Shown one piece after another: positions 23,301 through 38,542 of a stretch of DNA of 64,000 bases (its first letter is position 1; every line of letters begins with the position of its first letter). Origin of the DNA: Odiellus spinosus. Its lineage: Eukaryota > Arthropoda > Arachnida > Opiliones > Phalangiidae. Where the stretch lies: assembly GCA_963920705.1 (NCBI GenBank), contig OY987240.1, positions 2,114,501-2,178,500 on the forward strand, given 5' to 3'. Made by a program: the position numbers and the translations under genes. The notes beneath the pieces are model-generated. The model ran no database searches. It worked only from the letters and a program-made list of their open reading frames with translations, and was not told where the DNA came from.

Positions 23301-26300
23301 AAATTTCCCAAGTAAAGATCAACAAATTTCCCAAGTAAAGATCCACAAATTTCCCAAGGAAAGATCCACAAATTTCCCAAGTATATATCCAAAAATTTCC
23401 AGAGTATAAATCCACAAATTTCCCAAGTATACATCCACAAATGTCCCAAGTATAGATCCCTAAATTTTCCGAGTATAGATCCACAAATTTCCCAAGTATA
23501 TATCCACAAATTTCCCAGGTATAAATCCACAAATTTCCCAAGTATAGATCCACAAATTTCCCAATTATAGATTCACAAATTATCCAAGAATAGTTCCACA
23601 AATTTCCCAAGTATAGATCCACAAATTTCCCAAGTATAGATTCTCAAATTTCCCAAGCATATATCCACAAATCTCCAAATATAGATCCACAAATTTCCCA
23701 AGTATAGATCCACAAATTTCCCAAGTAAAGATTCACAGGTTTCCCAAGTAAAGATCCACAAATTTCCCAAGTATAAATCCACAAATTTCCCAAGTATACA
23801 TCCACAAATGTCTCAAGTATAGATCCACAAATTTCCGAGAATAGATCCACAAATTTTCCAAGTATAATACCACAAATTTCCCAAGTATAGATTCACAAAT
23901 TTTACAAGTATAGATCCACAAATTTCCAAAGTATAGATCCACAAATTTCCCAAGTATGGATCCACAAGCTTCCCAAGAATAGATCAACAAGCCTCCCAAT
24001 TAAAGATTCACAAATTTCCCAAGTACAAATCCACAAATTTCCCAAGAATACATCCACGAATGTCTCAAGTATAGATCCACAAATTTTCCGAGTATATATT
24101 CACAAATTTTCCAAGTATAGTACCACAAATTTCCCAAGTATAGATTCACAAATTTTACAAGTATAGATCCACAAATTTCCAAAGTATAGATCCACAAATT
24201 TCCCAAGTATGGATCCACAAGCTTCCCAGGTATAGATCCACAAATCTCCCAAGTATAGATCCACAAATTTTCCAAGTGTAGATTCAAGAATTTTCCAAGT
24301 ATAGATCCACAAACTTCCCAAGTATAGATCCACAAATTTCCCAAGAATAGATCCACAAGCCTCAAAAGTAAAGATTCACAAATTTCCCAAGATCCACAAA
24401 TTTCCCAAATAAAGATCCACAAATTTCCCAAGATCCACAAATTTCTCAAGTAAAGATCCACAAATTTCCCAAGTAAAGATCCACAAATTTCCCAAGTAAA
24501 GATCCACAAATTTCCCAAGTATATATCCAAAAATTTCCCAAGTATAAATCCACAAATTTCCCAAGTATACATCCACAAATGTCCCAAGTATAGATCCCTA
24601 AATTTTCCGAGTATAGATCCACAAATTTCCCAAGTATATATCCACAAATTTCCCAGGTATAAATCCACAAATTTCCCAAGTATAGATCCACAAATTTCCC
24701 AATTATAGATTCACAAATTATCCAAGAATAGTTCCACAAATTTCCCAAGTATAGATCCACAAATTTCCCAAGTATAGATTCTCAAATTTCCCAAGCATAT
24801 ATCCACAAATCTCCAAATATAGATCCACAAATTTCCCAAGTATAGATCCACAAATTTCCCAAGTAAAGATTCACAGGTTTCCCAAGTAAAGATCCACAAA
24901 TTTCCCAAGTATAAATCCACAAATTTCCCAAGTATACATCCACAAATGTCTCAAGTATAGATCCATAAATTTCCGAGAATAGATCCACAAATTTTCCAAG
25001 TATAATACCACAAATTTCCCAAGTATAGATTCACAAATTTTACAAGTATAGATCCACAAATTTCCAAAGTATAGATCCACAAATTTCCCAAGTATGGATC
25101 CACAAGCTTCCCAAGTATAGATCCACAAATTTTCCAAGTGTAGATTCAAGAATTTTCCAAGTATAGATCCACAAACTTCCCAAGTTTAGATCCATAAATT
25201 CCCAAAGTATAGATCCACAAATTTCCCAAGTATAGATTCACTAACTTCCCAAGTATAGATCCATAAATTTCCCAAGTATAGATCCACAAATTTTCCAAGA
25301 ATAGATCCACAAGCCTCCCAAGAAAAGATCCACAAATTTCCCAAGTCAAGATCCACAAATTTCACAAGATCCACAAATTTCCCAAGTAAAGATCCACAAA
25401 TTTCCCAAGTAAAGATCCACGAATTTCCCAAGTATATAATCAAAAATTTTCCAAGTATAAATCCACAAATTTCCCAAGTATACATCCACAAATTTCCCAA
25501 GTATAGATTCACTAACTTCCCAAGTATAGATCCATAAATTTCCCAAGTGTAGATCCACAAATTTTCCAAGTATAGATCCACAAACTTCCCAAGTATAGAT
25601 CCACAAATTTCCCAAGAATAGATCCACAAGCCTCCCAAGTAAAGATTCACAAATTTCCCAAGTAAAGATCCACAAATTTCCCAAGTATATATCCAAAAAT
25701 TTCCCAAGTATAAATCCACAAATTTCCCAAGTATACATCCACAAATGTCCCAAGCATATATCCACAAATTTCCCAAATATAGATCCATAAATTTCCCAAG
25801 TATAGATCCAGAAATTTTCCAAGTATATATCCTAAAATTTCTCAAGTATAGATCCACAAACTTCCCAAGTATAGATCCACAAACTTCCCAAGTATAGATC
25901 CACAAATTTCCCAAGAATAGATCAACAAGCCTCCCAAGTAAAGATTCACAAATTTCCCAAGCATATATCCACAAATCTCCAAATATAGATCCACAAATTA
26001 CCCAAGTATAGATCCACAAATTTCCCAAGTAAAGATTCACAGGTTTCCCAAGTAAAGATCCACAAATTTCCCAAGTATATATCCAAAAATTTCCCAAGTA
26101 TAAATCCACAAATTTCCCAAGTATACATCCACAAATGTCCCAAGTATAGATCCCTAAATTTTCCGAGTATAGATCCACAAATTTCCCAAGTATATATCCA
26201 CAAATTTCCCAGGTATAAATCCACAAATTTCCCAAGTATACATCCACAAATTTCCCAATTATAGATTCACAAATTATCCAAGAATAGTTCCACAAATTTC

Positions 26301-26337
26301 CCAAGTATAGATCCACAAATTTCCCAAGTATAGATTC
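20076..26337. repeat. 6.26-kb HOR, single copy in the first superblock
   Basis: Corresponds in variant order to 50145-56406 and 56407-62668 (offset about 30,069 for most of the unit, 30,046 in the middle part). It overlaps the second copy of the 3,568-bp pair. The unit includes monomers in which adjacent BamHI-like GGATCC and HindIII-like AAGCTT hexamers occur (GTATGGATCCACAAGCTT), useful as landmarks. Confidence 0.8.
21566..23881. repeat. Segment duplicated at -3,568 bp, second copy
   Basis: Partner of 17998-20313. Its surroundings match the paralogous block at about 51612-53927 (offset 30,046), so this copy is in the original position. Confidence 0.8.
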
Positions 26338-29300
26338 TCAAATTTCCCAAGCATATATCCACAAATCTCCAAATATAGATCCACAAATTTCCCAAGTATA
26401 GATCCACAAATTTCCCAAGTAAAGATTCACAGGTTTCCCAAGTAAAGATCCACAAATTTCCCAAGTATAAATCCACAAATTTCCCAAGTATACATCCACA
26501 AATGTCTCAAGTATAGATCCATAAATTTCCGAGAATAGATCCACAAATTTTCCAAGTATAATACCACAAATTTCCCAAGTATAGATTCACAAATTTTACA
26601 AGTATAGATCCACAAATTTCCAAAGTATAGATAAACAAATTTCCCAAGTATGGATCCACAAGCTTCCCAAGTATATATCCAAAAATTTCCCAAGTATAAA
26701 TCCACAAATTTCCCAAGTATACATCCACAAATGTCCCAAGCATATATCCACAAATTTCCCAAATATAGATCCATAAATTTCCCAAGTATAGATCCAGAAA
26801 TTTTCCAAGTATATATCCTAAAATTTCTCAAGTATAGATCCACAAACTTCCCAAGTATAGATCCACAAACTTCCCAAGTATAGATCCACAAATTTCCCAA
26901 GAATAGATCAACAAGCCTCCCAAGTAAAGATTCACAAATTTCCCAAGCATATATCCACAAATCTCCAAATATAGATCCACAAATTACCCAAGTATAGATC
27001 CACAAATTTCCCAAGTAAAGATTCACAGGTTTCCCAAGTAAAGATCCACAAATTTCCCAAGTATAAATCCACAAATTTCCCAAGTATACATCCACAAATG
27101 TCTCAAGTATAGATCCACAAATTTCCCAAGTATAGATTCACAAATTTTACAAGTATAGATCCACAAATTTCCAAAGTATAGATCCAAAAATTTCCCAAGT
27201 ATGGATCCACAAGCTTCCCAAGTATAGATCCACAAATTTTCCAAGTGTAGATTCAAGAATTTTCCAAGTATAGATCCACAAACTTCCCAAGTATAGATCC
27301 ATAAATTCCCATAGTATAGATCCACAAATTTCCCAAGTATAGATTCACTAACTTCCCAAGTATAGATCCATAAATTTCCCAAGTATAGATCCACAAATTT
27401 TCCAAGAATAGATCCACAAGCCTCCCAAGTAAAGATCCACAAATTTCCCAAGTAAAGATCCACAAATTTCACAAGATCCACAAATTTCCCAAGTAAAGAT
27501 CCACAAATTTCCCAAGTAAAGATCCACAAATTTCCCAAGTAAAGATCCACGAATTTTCCAAGTATAAATCCACAAATTTCCCAAGTATACATCCACAAAT
27601 TTCCCAAGTATAGATTCACTAACTTCCCAAGTATAGATCCATAAATTTCCCAAGTGTAGATCCACAAATTTCCCAAGTATAGATCCACAAACTTCCCAAG
27701 TATAGATCCACAAATTTCCCAAGTATAGATCCACAAATTTCCCAAGTATATATCCAAAAATTTCCCAAGTATAAATCCAAATTTCCCAAGCATACATCCA
27801 CAAATGTCCCAAGCATATATCCACAAATTTCCCAAATATAGATCCATAAATTTCCCAAGTATAGATCCAGAAATTTTCCAAGTATATATCCTAAAATTTC
27901 TCAAGTATAGATCCACAAATTTCCCAAGTATAGATCCACAAATTTCCCAAGAATAGATCAACAAGCCTCCCAAGTAAAGATTCACAAATTTCCCAAGTAC
28001 AAATCAACAAATTTCCCAAGTATACATCCGCAAATTTCCCAAGTATACATCCACGAATGTCCCATGTATAGATCCACAAACTTCCCAAGTATAGATCCAC
28101 AAATTTCCCAAGAATAGATCCACAAGCCTCCCAAGTAAAGATTCACAAATTTCCCAAGATCCACAAATTTCCCAAGTAAAGATCCACAAATTTCCCAAGT
28201 ATATATCCAAAAATTTCCCAAGTATAAATCCACAAATTTCCCAAGTATACATCCACAAATTTCCCAAATATAGATCCATAAATTTCCCAAGTATAGATCC
28301 AGAAATTTTCCAAGTATATATCCTAAAATTTCTCAAGTATAGATCCACAAATTTCCCAAGTATAGATCCACAAACTTCCCAAGTATAGATCCACAAATTT
28401 CCCAAGAATAGATCAACAAGCCTCCCAAGTAAAGATTCACAAATTTCCCAAGTACAAATCAACAAATTTCCCAAGTATACATCCGCAAATTTCCCAAGTA
28501 TACATCCACGAATGTCTCAAGTATAGATCCACAAATTTTCCGAGTATAGATTCACAAATTTTCCAAGTATAGTACCACAAATTTCCCAAGTATAGATTCA
28601 CAAATTTTACAAGTATAGATCCACAAATTTCCAAAGTATAGATCCACAAATTTTCCAAGTGTAGATTCAAGAATTTTCCAAGTATAGATCCACAAACTTC
28701 CCAAGTATAGATCCACAAATTTCCCAAGAATAGATCCACAAGCCTCAAAAGTAAAGATTCACAAATTTCCCAAGATCCACAAATTTCTCAAGTAAAGATC
28801 CACAAATTTCCCAAGTAAAGATCCACAAATTTCCCAAGTAAAGATCCACAAATTTCCAAAGTAAAGATCCACAAATTTCCCAAGTAAAGATCCACAAATT
28901 TCCCAAGTATAAATCCACAAATTTCCCAAGTATACATCGACAAATGTCTCAAGTATAGATCCACAAATTTCCGAGAATAGATCCACAAATTTTCCAAGTA
29001 TAGTACCACAAATTTCCCAAGTATAGATCCACAAATTTCCAAAGTATAGATCCACAAATTTCCCAAGTATGGATCCACAAGCTTCCCAAGTATAGATCCA
29101 CAAATTTTCCAAGTGTAGATTGAAGAATTTTCCAAGTATAGATCCACAAACTTCCCAAGTATAGATCCATAAAATCCCAAAGTATAGATCCACAAATTTC
29201 CCAAGTATAGATTCACTAACTTCCCAAGTATAGATCCATAAATTTCCCAAGTATAGATCCACAAATTTTCCAAGAATAGATCCACAAGCCTCCCAAGTAA

Positions 29301-31964
29301 AGATCCACAAGCCTCCCAAGTAAAGATCCACAAATTTCCCTCCCAAGTAAAGATCCACAAATTTCCCAAGTAAAGATCCACAAATTTCACAATATCCACA
29401 AATTTCCCAAGTAAAGATCCACAAATTTCCCAAGTAAAGATCCACGAATTTCCCAAGTATATATCCAGAAATTTTCCAAGTATATATCCTTAAATTTCTC
29501 AAGTATAGATCCACAAATTTCTCAAGTATAGATCCACAAATTTCCCAAGTATAGATCCACAAATTTCCCAAGAATAGATCAACAAGCCTCCCAAGTAAAG
29601 ATTCACAAATTTCCCAAGTACAAATCAACAAATTTCCCAAGTATACATCCACGAATGTCCCAAGTATAGATCCACAAACTTCCCAAGTATAGATCCACAA
29701 ATTTCCCAAGAATAGATCCACAAGCCTCCCAAGTAAAGATTCACAAATTTCCCAAGATCCACAAATTTCCCAAGTAAAGATCCACAAATTTCCCAAGTAT
29801 ATATCCAAAAATTTCCCAAGTATAAATCCACAAATTTCCCAAGTATACATCCACAAATTTCCCAAATATAGATCCATAAATTTCCCAAGTATAGATCCAG
29901 AAATTTTCCAAGTATATATCCTAAAATTTCTCAAGTATAGATCCACAAATTTCCCAAGTATAGATCCACAAATTTCCCAAGTATAGATCCACAAACTTCC
30001 CAAGTATAGATCCACAAATTTCCCAAGAATAGATCAACAAGCCTCCCAAGTAAAGATTCACAAATTTCCCAAGTACAAATCAACAAATTTCCCAAGTATA
30101 CATCCGCAAATTTCCCAAGTATACATCCACGAATGTCTCAAGTATAGATCCACAAATTTTCCAAGTATAGATTCACAAATTTTCCAAGTATAGTACCACA
30201 AATTTCCCAAGTATAGATTCACAAATTTTACAAGTATAGATCCACAAATTTCCAAAGTTTAGATCCACAAATTTTCCAAGTGTAGATTCAAGAATTTTCC
30301 AAGTATGGATCCACAAACTTCCCAAGTATAGATCCACAAATTTCCCAAGAATAGATCCACAAGCCTCAAAAGTAAAGATTCACAAATTTCCCAAGATCCA
30401 CAAATTTCTCAAGTAAAGATCCACAAATTTCCCAAGTAAAGATCCACAAATTTCCCAAGTAAAGATCCACAAATTTCCCAAGTAAAGATCCACAAATTTC
30501 CCAAGTAAAGATCCACAAATTTCCCAAGTATATATCCAAAAATTTCCCAAGTATAAATCCACAAATTTCCCAAGTATAAATCCACAAATTTCCCAAGTAT
30601 AGATCCCTAAATTTTCCGAGTATAGATCCACAAATTTCCCAAGTATATATCCACAAATTTCCCAGGTATAAATCCACAAATTTCCCAAGTATAGATCCAC
30701 AAATTTCCCAATTATAGATTCACAAATTATCCAAGAATAGTTCCACAAATTTCCCAAGTATAGATCCACAAATTTCCCAAGTATAGATTCTCAAATTTCC
30801 CAAGCATATATCCACAAATCTCCAAATATAGATCCACAAATTTCCCAAGTATAGATCCACAAATTTCCCAAATATAGATCCACAAATTTCCCAAGTAAAG
30901 ATTCACAGGTTTCCCAAGTAAAGATCCACAAATTTCCCAAGTATAAATCCACAAATTTCCCAAGTATACATCCACAAATGTCTCAAGTATAGATCCACAA
31001 ATTTCCGAGAATAGATCCACAAATTTTCCAAGTATAATACCACAAATTTCCCAAGTATAGATTCAAAAATTTTACAAGTATAGATCCACAAATTTCCAAA
31101 GTATAGATCCACAAATTTTCCAAGTGTAGATTCAAGAATTTTCCAAGTATGGATCCACAAACTTCCCAAGTATAGATCCACAAATTTCCCAAGAATAGAT
31201 CCACAAGCCTCAAAAGTAAAGATTCACAAATTTCCCAAGATCCACAAATTTCTCAAGTAAAGATCCACAAATTTCCCAAGTAAAGATCCACAAATTTCCC
31301 AAGTAAAGATCCACAAATTTCCCAAGTATATATCCAAAAATTTCCCAAGTATAAATCCACAAATTTCCCAAGTATACATCCACAAATGTCCCAAGTATAG
31401 ATCCCTAAATTTTCCGAGTATAGATCCACAAATTTCCCAAGTATATATCCACAAATTTCCCAAGTATAGATCCACAAATTTCCCAATTATAGATTCACAA
31501 ATTATCCAAGAATAGTTCCACAAATTTCCCAAGTATAGATCCACAAATTTCCCAAGTATAGATTCTCAAATTTCCCAAGCATATATCCACAAATCTCCAA
31601 ATATAGATCCACAAATTTCCCAAGTATAGATCCACAAATTTCCCAAGTATAGATCCACAAATTTCCCAAGTAAAGATTCACAGGTTTCCCAAGTAAAGAT
31701 CCACAAATTTCCCAAGTATAAATCCACAAATTTCCCAAGTATACATCCACAAATGTCTCAAGTATAGATCCACAAATTTCCGAGAATAGATCCACAAATT
31801 TTCCAAGTATAATACCACAAATTTCCCAAGTATAGATTCAAAAATTTTACAAGTATAGATCCACAAATTTCCAAAGTATAGATCCATAAATTTCCCAAGT
31901 ATAGATCCACAAATTTTCCAAGAATAGATCCACAAGCCTCCCAAGTAAAGATCCACAAATTTCC
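26338..31964. repeat. 23-bp satellite array, mixed shorter HORs
   Basis: Continuous monomers. Several parts repeat locally: the block near 30727 recurs near 31502 (about 0.78-0.84 kb period) and the block near 28000-28300 recurs near 29630-29890. A small internal duplication gives TTTCCCTCCCAAG near 29335. The rare variant GATAAACAAA near 26631 recurs near 62962. No gene is seen. Confidence 0.9.
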
Positions 31965-33103
31965 CAAGTAAAGATCCACAAATTTCCCAAGTAAAGATCC
32001 ACAAATTTCACAAGATCCACAAATTTCCCAAGTAAAGATCCACAAATTTCCCAAGTAAAGATCCACGAATTTCCCAAGTATATATCCAAAAATTTTCCAA
32101 GTATAAATCCACAAATTTCCCAAGTATACATCCACAAATTTCCCAAGTATAGATTCACTAACTTCCCAAGTATAGATCCATAAATTTCCCAAGTGTAGAT
32201 CCACAAATTTCCCAAGTATAGATCCACAAACTTCCCAAGTATAGATCCACAAATTTCCCAAGAATAGATCCACAAGCCTCCCAGGTAAAGATTCACAAAT
32301 TTCCCAAGTAAAGATCCACAAATTTCCCAAGTAAAGATCCACAAATTTCCCAAGTATATATCCAAAAATTTCCCAAGTATAAATCCACAAATTTCCCAAG
32401 TATAAATCCACAAATTTCCCAAGTATACATCCACAAATGTCCCAAGCATATATCCACAAATTTCCCAAATATATATCCATAAATTTCCCAAGTATAGATC
32501 CAGAAATTTTCCAAGTATATATCCTAAAATTTCTCAAGTATAGATCCACAAATTTCTCAAGTATAGATCCACAAACTTCCCAAGTATAGATCCACAAATT
32601 TCCCAAGAATAGATCAACAAGCCTCCCAAGTAAAGATTCACAAATTTCCCAAGTACAAATCAACAAATTTCCCAAGTATACATCCGCAAATTTCCCAAGT
32701 ATACATCCACGAATGACCCAAGTATAGATCCACAAATTTCCCAAGAATAGATCCACAAGCCTCCCAAGATTCACAAATTTCCCAAGTAAAGATCCACAAA
32801 TTTCCCAAGTATATATCCAAAAATTTCCCAAGAATAAATCCACAAATTTCCCAAGTATACATCCACAAATTTCCCAAATATAGATCCATAAATTTCCCAA
32901 GTATAGATCCAGAAATTTTCCAAGTATATATCCTAAAATTTCTCAAGTATAGATCCACAAATTTCCCAAGTATAGATCCACAAATTTCCCAATTATAGAT
33001 TCACAAATTATCCAAGAATAGATCCACAAATCTCCAAATATAGATCCACAAATTTCCCAAGTATAGATCCACAAATTTCCCAAGTAAAGATTCACAGGTT
33101 TCC
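31965..33103. repeat. About 1.14-kb HOR, tandem copy 1 of 2
   Basis: Matches 33104 onward at +1,139 bp (checked at the TTTCACAAGATCC landmark, near 32007 and 33146). Boundaries are approximate. Confidence 0.75.
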
Positions 33104-34287
33104 CAAGTAAAGATCCACAAATTTCCCAAGTAAAGATCCACAAATTTCACAAGATCCACAAATTTCCCAAGTAAAGATCCACAAATTTCCCAAGTAAAGA
33201 TCCACGAATTTCCCAAGTATATATCCAAAAATTTTCCAAGTATAAATCCACAAATTTCCCAAGTATACATCCACAAATTTCCCAAGTATAGATTCACTAA
33301 CTTCCCAAGTATAGATCCATAAATTTCCCAAGTGTAGATCCACAAATTTCCCAAGTATAGATCCACAAACTTCCCAAGTATAGATCCACAAATTTCCCAA
33401 GAATAGATCCACAAGCCTCCCAGGTAAAGATTCACAAATTTCCCAAGTAAAGATCCACAAATTTCCCAAGTAAAGATCCACAAATTTCCCAAGTATATAT
33501 CCAAAAATTTCCCAAGTATAAATCCACAAATTTCCCAAGTATAAATCCACAAATTTCCCAAGTATACATCCACAAATGTCCCAAGCATATATCCACAAAT
33601 TTCCCAAATATATATCCATAAATTTCCCAAGTATAGATCCAGAAATTTTCCAAGTATATATCCTAAAATTTCTCAAGTATAGATCCACAAATTTCTCAAG
33701 TATAGATCCACAAACTTCCCAAGTATAGATCCACAAATTTCCCAAGAATAGATCAACAAGCCTCCCAAGTAAAGATTCACAAATTTCCCAAGTACAAATC
33801 AACAAATTTCCCAAGTATACATCCGCAAATTTCCCAAGTATACATCCACGAATGTCCCAAGTATAGATCCACAAATTTCCCAAGAATAGATCCACAAGCC
33901 TCCCAAGATTCACAAATTTCCCAAGATCCACAAATTTCCCAAGTAAAGATCCACAAATTTCCCAAGTATATATCCAAAAATTTCCCAAGTATAAATCCAC
34001 AAATTTCCCAAGTATACATCCACAAATTTCCCAAATATAGATCCATAAATTTCCCAAGTATAGATCCAGAAATTTTCCAAGTATATATCCTAAAATTTCT
34101 CAAGTATAGATCCACAAATTTCCCAAGTATAGATCCACAAATTTCCCAATTATAGATTCACAAATTATCCAAGAATAGATCCACAAATCTCCAAATATAG
34201 ATCCACAAATTTCCCAAGTATAGATCCACAAATTTCCCAAGTAAAGATTCACAGGTTTCCCAAGTAAAGATCCACAAATTTCCCAAG
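33104..34287. repeat. About 1.14-kb HOR, tandem copy 2 of 2
   Basis: Second copy. It carries one extra 18-bp short monomer near 33918, after which the offset becomes 1,157. It diverges after about 34287, where AAGTATAAATCC replaces AAGTAAAGATCC. Confidence 0.75.
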
Positions 34288-36298
34288 TATAAATCCACAA
34301 ATTTCCCAAGTATACATCCACAAATGTCTCAAGTATAGATCCACAAATTTCCGAGAATAGATCCACATATTTTCCAAGTATAATACCACAAATTTCCCAA
34401 GTATAGATTCACAAATTTTACAAGTATAGATCCACAAATTTCCCAAGTATGGATCCACAAGCTTCCCAAGTATAGAACCACAAATTTTCCAAGTGTAGAT
34501 TCAAGAATTTTCCAAGTATAGATCCACAAACTTCCCAAGAATAGATCCATAAATTCCCAAAGTATAGATCCACAAATTTCCCAAGTATAGATTCACAAAT
34601 TTCCCAAGCATATATCCACAAATTTCCCAAATATAGATCCACAAATTTCCCAAGTATAGATCCACAAATTTCCCAAGTAAAGATTCACAAATTTCCCAAG
34701 TATAAATCCACAAATTTCCCAAGTATACATCCACAAATATCCCAAGTATACATCCACAAATTTCCCAAGTATACATCCACAAATGTCTCAAGTATAGATC
34801 CACAAATTTTCCAAGTATAGTACCACAAATTTCCCAAGTATAGGTTCACAAATTTTACAGGTATAGATCCACAAACTTCCCAAGTATGGATCCACAAGCT
34901 TCCCAAGTATAGATCCACAAACTTCCCAAGTATAGATCCACAAACTTCCCAAGTATAGATCCACAAATTCCCAAAGTATAGATTCACAAACTTCCCAAGT
35001 ATAGATCCATAAATTTCCCAAGTATAGATCCATAAATTTTTCAAGTATATATCCTAAAATTTCTCAAGTATAGATCCACAAATTTCCCAAGTATAGATCC
35101 ACAAACTTCCCAAGTATAGATCCACAAACTTCCCAAGTAAAGATCCACAAATTTCCCAAGTAAAGATCCGCAAATTTCCCAGGTATATATCCAAAAATTT
35201 CCCAAGTATAGATCCACAAACCTCCCAAGTATAGATCCAAAAAATTTCCAAGTATAGTACCACAAATTTCCCAAGTATACATCCACAAATGTCCCAAGTA
35301 TAGATCCACAAATTTTCCGAGTATAGATCCACAAATTTCCCAAGTATAGATCCAAAAAATTTCCAAGTATAGTACCACAAATTTCCCAAGTATAGATCCA
35401 CAAATTTCCCAGGTATAAATCCACAAATTTCCCAAGTATAGATCCACAAATTTCCCAATTATAGATTCACAAATTATCCAAGAATATTTCCACAAATTTC
35501 CCAAGTATAGATTCACAAATTTCCCAAATATAGATCCAAAAATTTCCCAAGAATAGATCCACAAGCCTCCCAAGTAAAGATTCAAAAATTTCCCAAGTAT
35601 AAATCCACAAATTTCCCAAGTATACATCCACAAATTTCCCAAGTATACATCCACGAATGTCTCAAGTATAGATCCACAAATTTTCCGAGTATAGATTCAC
35701 AAATTTTCCAAGTATAGTACCACAAATTTCCCAAGTATAGTACCACAAATTTCCCAAGTATAGTACCACAAATTTTACAAGTATAGAACCACAAATTTCC
35801 CAAGTATAGATCCACAAATTTCCCAAGTATAGATCCACAAACTTCCCAAGTATAGATCCACAAATTTCCCATGAATAGATCCACAAATTTCCCAAGTATA
35901 TATCCAAAAATTTCCCAAGTATATATCCAAAAATTTCCCAAGTATACATCCACAAATGTCCCAAGTATAGATCCACAAATTTCCCAAGTATAGATCCAAA
36001 ACATTTCCAAGTATAGTACCACAAATTTCCCAAGTATACATCCACAAATGTCCCAAGTATAGATCCCCAAATTTTCCGAGTATAGATCCATAAATTTCCC
36101 AAGTATAGATCCAAAAAATTTCCAAGTATAGTACCACAAATTTCCCAAGTATAGATCCACAAATTTCCCAGGTATAAATCCACAAATTTCCCAAGTATAG
36201 ATCCACAAATTTCCCAATTATACATTCACAAATTATCCAAGAATATTTCCACAAATTTCCCAAGTATAGATTCACAAATTTCCCAAGCATATATCCAC
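34288..36298. repeat. 23-bp satellite array
   Basis: Continuous monomers with locally repeated variant strings (for example GTACCACAAATTTCC units near 35720-35780). No longer periodicity that I could fix, and no gene. Confidence 0.88.
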
Positions 36299-37420
36299 AA
36301 ATTTCCCAAATATAGATCCACAAATGTCCCAAGTATAGATCCACAAATTTCCCAAGTATAGATCCAAAACATTTCCAAGTATAGTACCACAAATTTCCCA
36401 AGTATAAATCCACAAATGTCCCAAGAATAGATCCCTAAATTTTCCGAGTATAGATCCACAAATTTCCCGAGTATAGATCCACAAATTTCCCAAGTATAGA
36501 TCCACAAATTTCCCAATTATAGATTCACAAATTATCCAAGAATAGTTCCACAAATTTCCCAAGTATAGATCCACAAATTTCCCAAGTATAGATTCTCAAA
36601 TTTCCCAAGCATATATCCACAAATCTCCAAATATAGATCCACAAATTTCCCAAGTATAGATCCACAAATTTCCCAAGTATACATCCACAAAGTTCCCAAG
36701 TATAGATCCACAAAGTTCCCAAGTATAGATCCACAAATTTCCCAAGTATAGATCCACAAATTTAAAAAAGTATAGATCCACAGATTTCCCAAGTATAGAT
36801 CTACAGATTTCCCAAGTATAGATCTACAAATTTCCCAAGTATAGGCCCACAAATTTCCCAAGTATAGATCCACAAATTTTTCAAGTATATTTCGACAAAT
36901 TTTCCAAATATAGAACCACAAATTTCCCAAGTATAGATCCACAAATTTCCCAAGTATAGATCCACAAATTTCAAAAGAATAGATCCACAAATTTCCCAAG
37001 TATAGAACCACAAATTTCCCAATTATAGATCCACAAATATCCCAAGAATAGATCCACAAATTTCCAAAGCATACATCCACAAATTTCCCAAGTATAGATC
37101 CACAAACTTCCCAAGTATAGATCCACAAATTTCCCAAGAATAGATCCACAAGCCTCCCAAGTAAAGATTCACAAATTTCCCAAGATCCACAAATTTCCCA
37201 AGTATAAATCCACAAATTTCCCAAGTATACATCCACAAATGTCCCAAATATAGATCCACAAATTTCCCGAGTATAGATCCACAAACTTCCCAAGTATAGA
37301 TCCACAAATTTCAAAAGAATAGATCCACAAATTTCCCAAGTATAGAACCACAAATTTCCCAATTATAGATCCACAAATATCCCAAGAATAGATTCACAAA
37401 TTTCCAAAGCATACATTCAC
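36299..37420. repeat. 1,122-bp HOR, tandem copy 1 of 2
   Basis: Matches 37421-38542 at exactly +1,122. Its first part resembles the 35-36 kb array and its second part (from about 36680) resembles about 6690-7460 and 40780-41520, including the A-run variant near 36765. It is therefore a chimera of two HOR families amplified as one unit. Confidence 0.85.
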
Positions 37421-38542
37421 AAATTTCCCAAATATAGATCCACAAATGTCCCAAGTATAGATCCACAAATTTCCCAAGTATAGATCCAAAACATTTCCAA
37501 GTATAGTACCACAAATTTCCCAAGTATAAATCCACAAATGTCCCAAGAATAGATCCCTAAATTTTCCGAGTATAGATCCACAAATTTCCCGAGTATAGAT
37601 CCACAAATTTCCCAAGTATAGATCCACAAATTTCCCAATTATAGATTCACAAATTATCCAAGAATAGTTCCACAAATTTCCCAAGTATAGATCCACAAAT
37701 TTCCCAAGTATAGATTCTCAAATTTCCCAAGCATATATCCACAAATCTCCAAATATAGATCCACAAATTTCCCAAGTATAGATCCACAAATTTCCCAAGT
37801 ATACATCCACAAAGTTCCCAAGTATAGATCCACAAAGTTCCCAAGTATAGATCCACAAATTTCCCAAGTATAGATCCACAAATTTAAAAAAGTATAGATC
37901 CACAGATTTCCCAAGTATAGATCTACAGATTTCCCAAGTATAGATCTACAAATTTCCCAAGTATAGGCCCACAAATTTCCCAAGTATAGATCCACAAATT
38001 TTTCAAGTATATTTCGACAAATTTTCCAAATATAGAACCACAAATTTCCCAAGTATAGATCCACAAATTTCCCAAGTATAGATCCACAAATTTCAAAAGA
38101 ATAGATCCACAAATTTCCCAAGTATAGAACCACAAATTTCCCAATTATAGATCCACAAATATCCCAAGAATAGATCCACAAATTTCCAAAGCATACATCC
38201 ACAAATTTCCCAAGTATAGATCCACAAACTTCCCAAGTATAGATCCACAAATTTCCCAAGAATAGATCCACAAGCCTCCCAAGTAAAGATTCACAAATTT
38301 CCCAAGATCCACAAATTTCCCAAGTATAAATCCACAAATTTCCCAAGTATACATCCACAAATGTCCCAAATATAGATCCACAAATTTCCCGAGTATAGAT
38401 CCACAAACTTCCCAAGTATAGATCCACAAATTTCAAAAGAATAGATCCACAAATTTCCCAAGTATAGAACCACAAATTTCCCAATTATAGATCCACAAAT
38501 ATCCCAAGAATAGATTCACAAATTTCCAAAGCATACATTCAC
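37421..38542. repeat. 1,122-bp HOR, tandem copy 2 of 2
   Basis: Second copy. After it the sequence follows the 7.46-8.48 kb region (offset 31,081) instead of repeating the 36.3-kb part. Confidence 0.85.
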
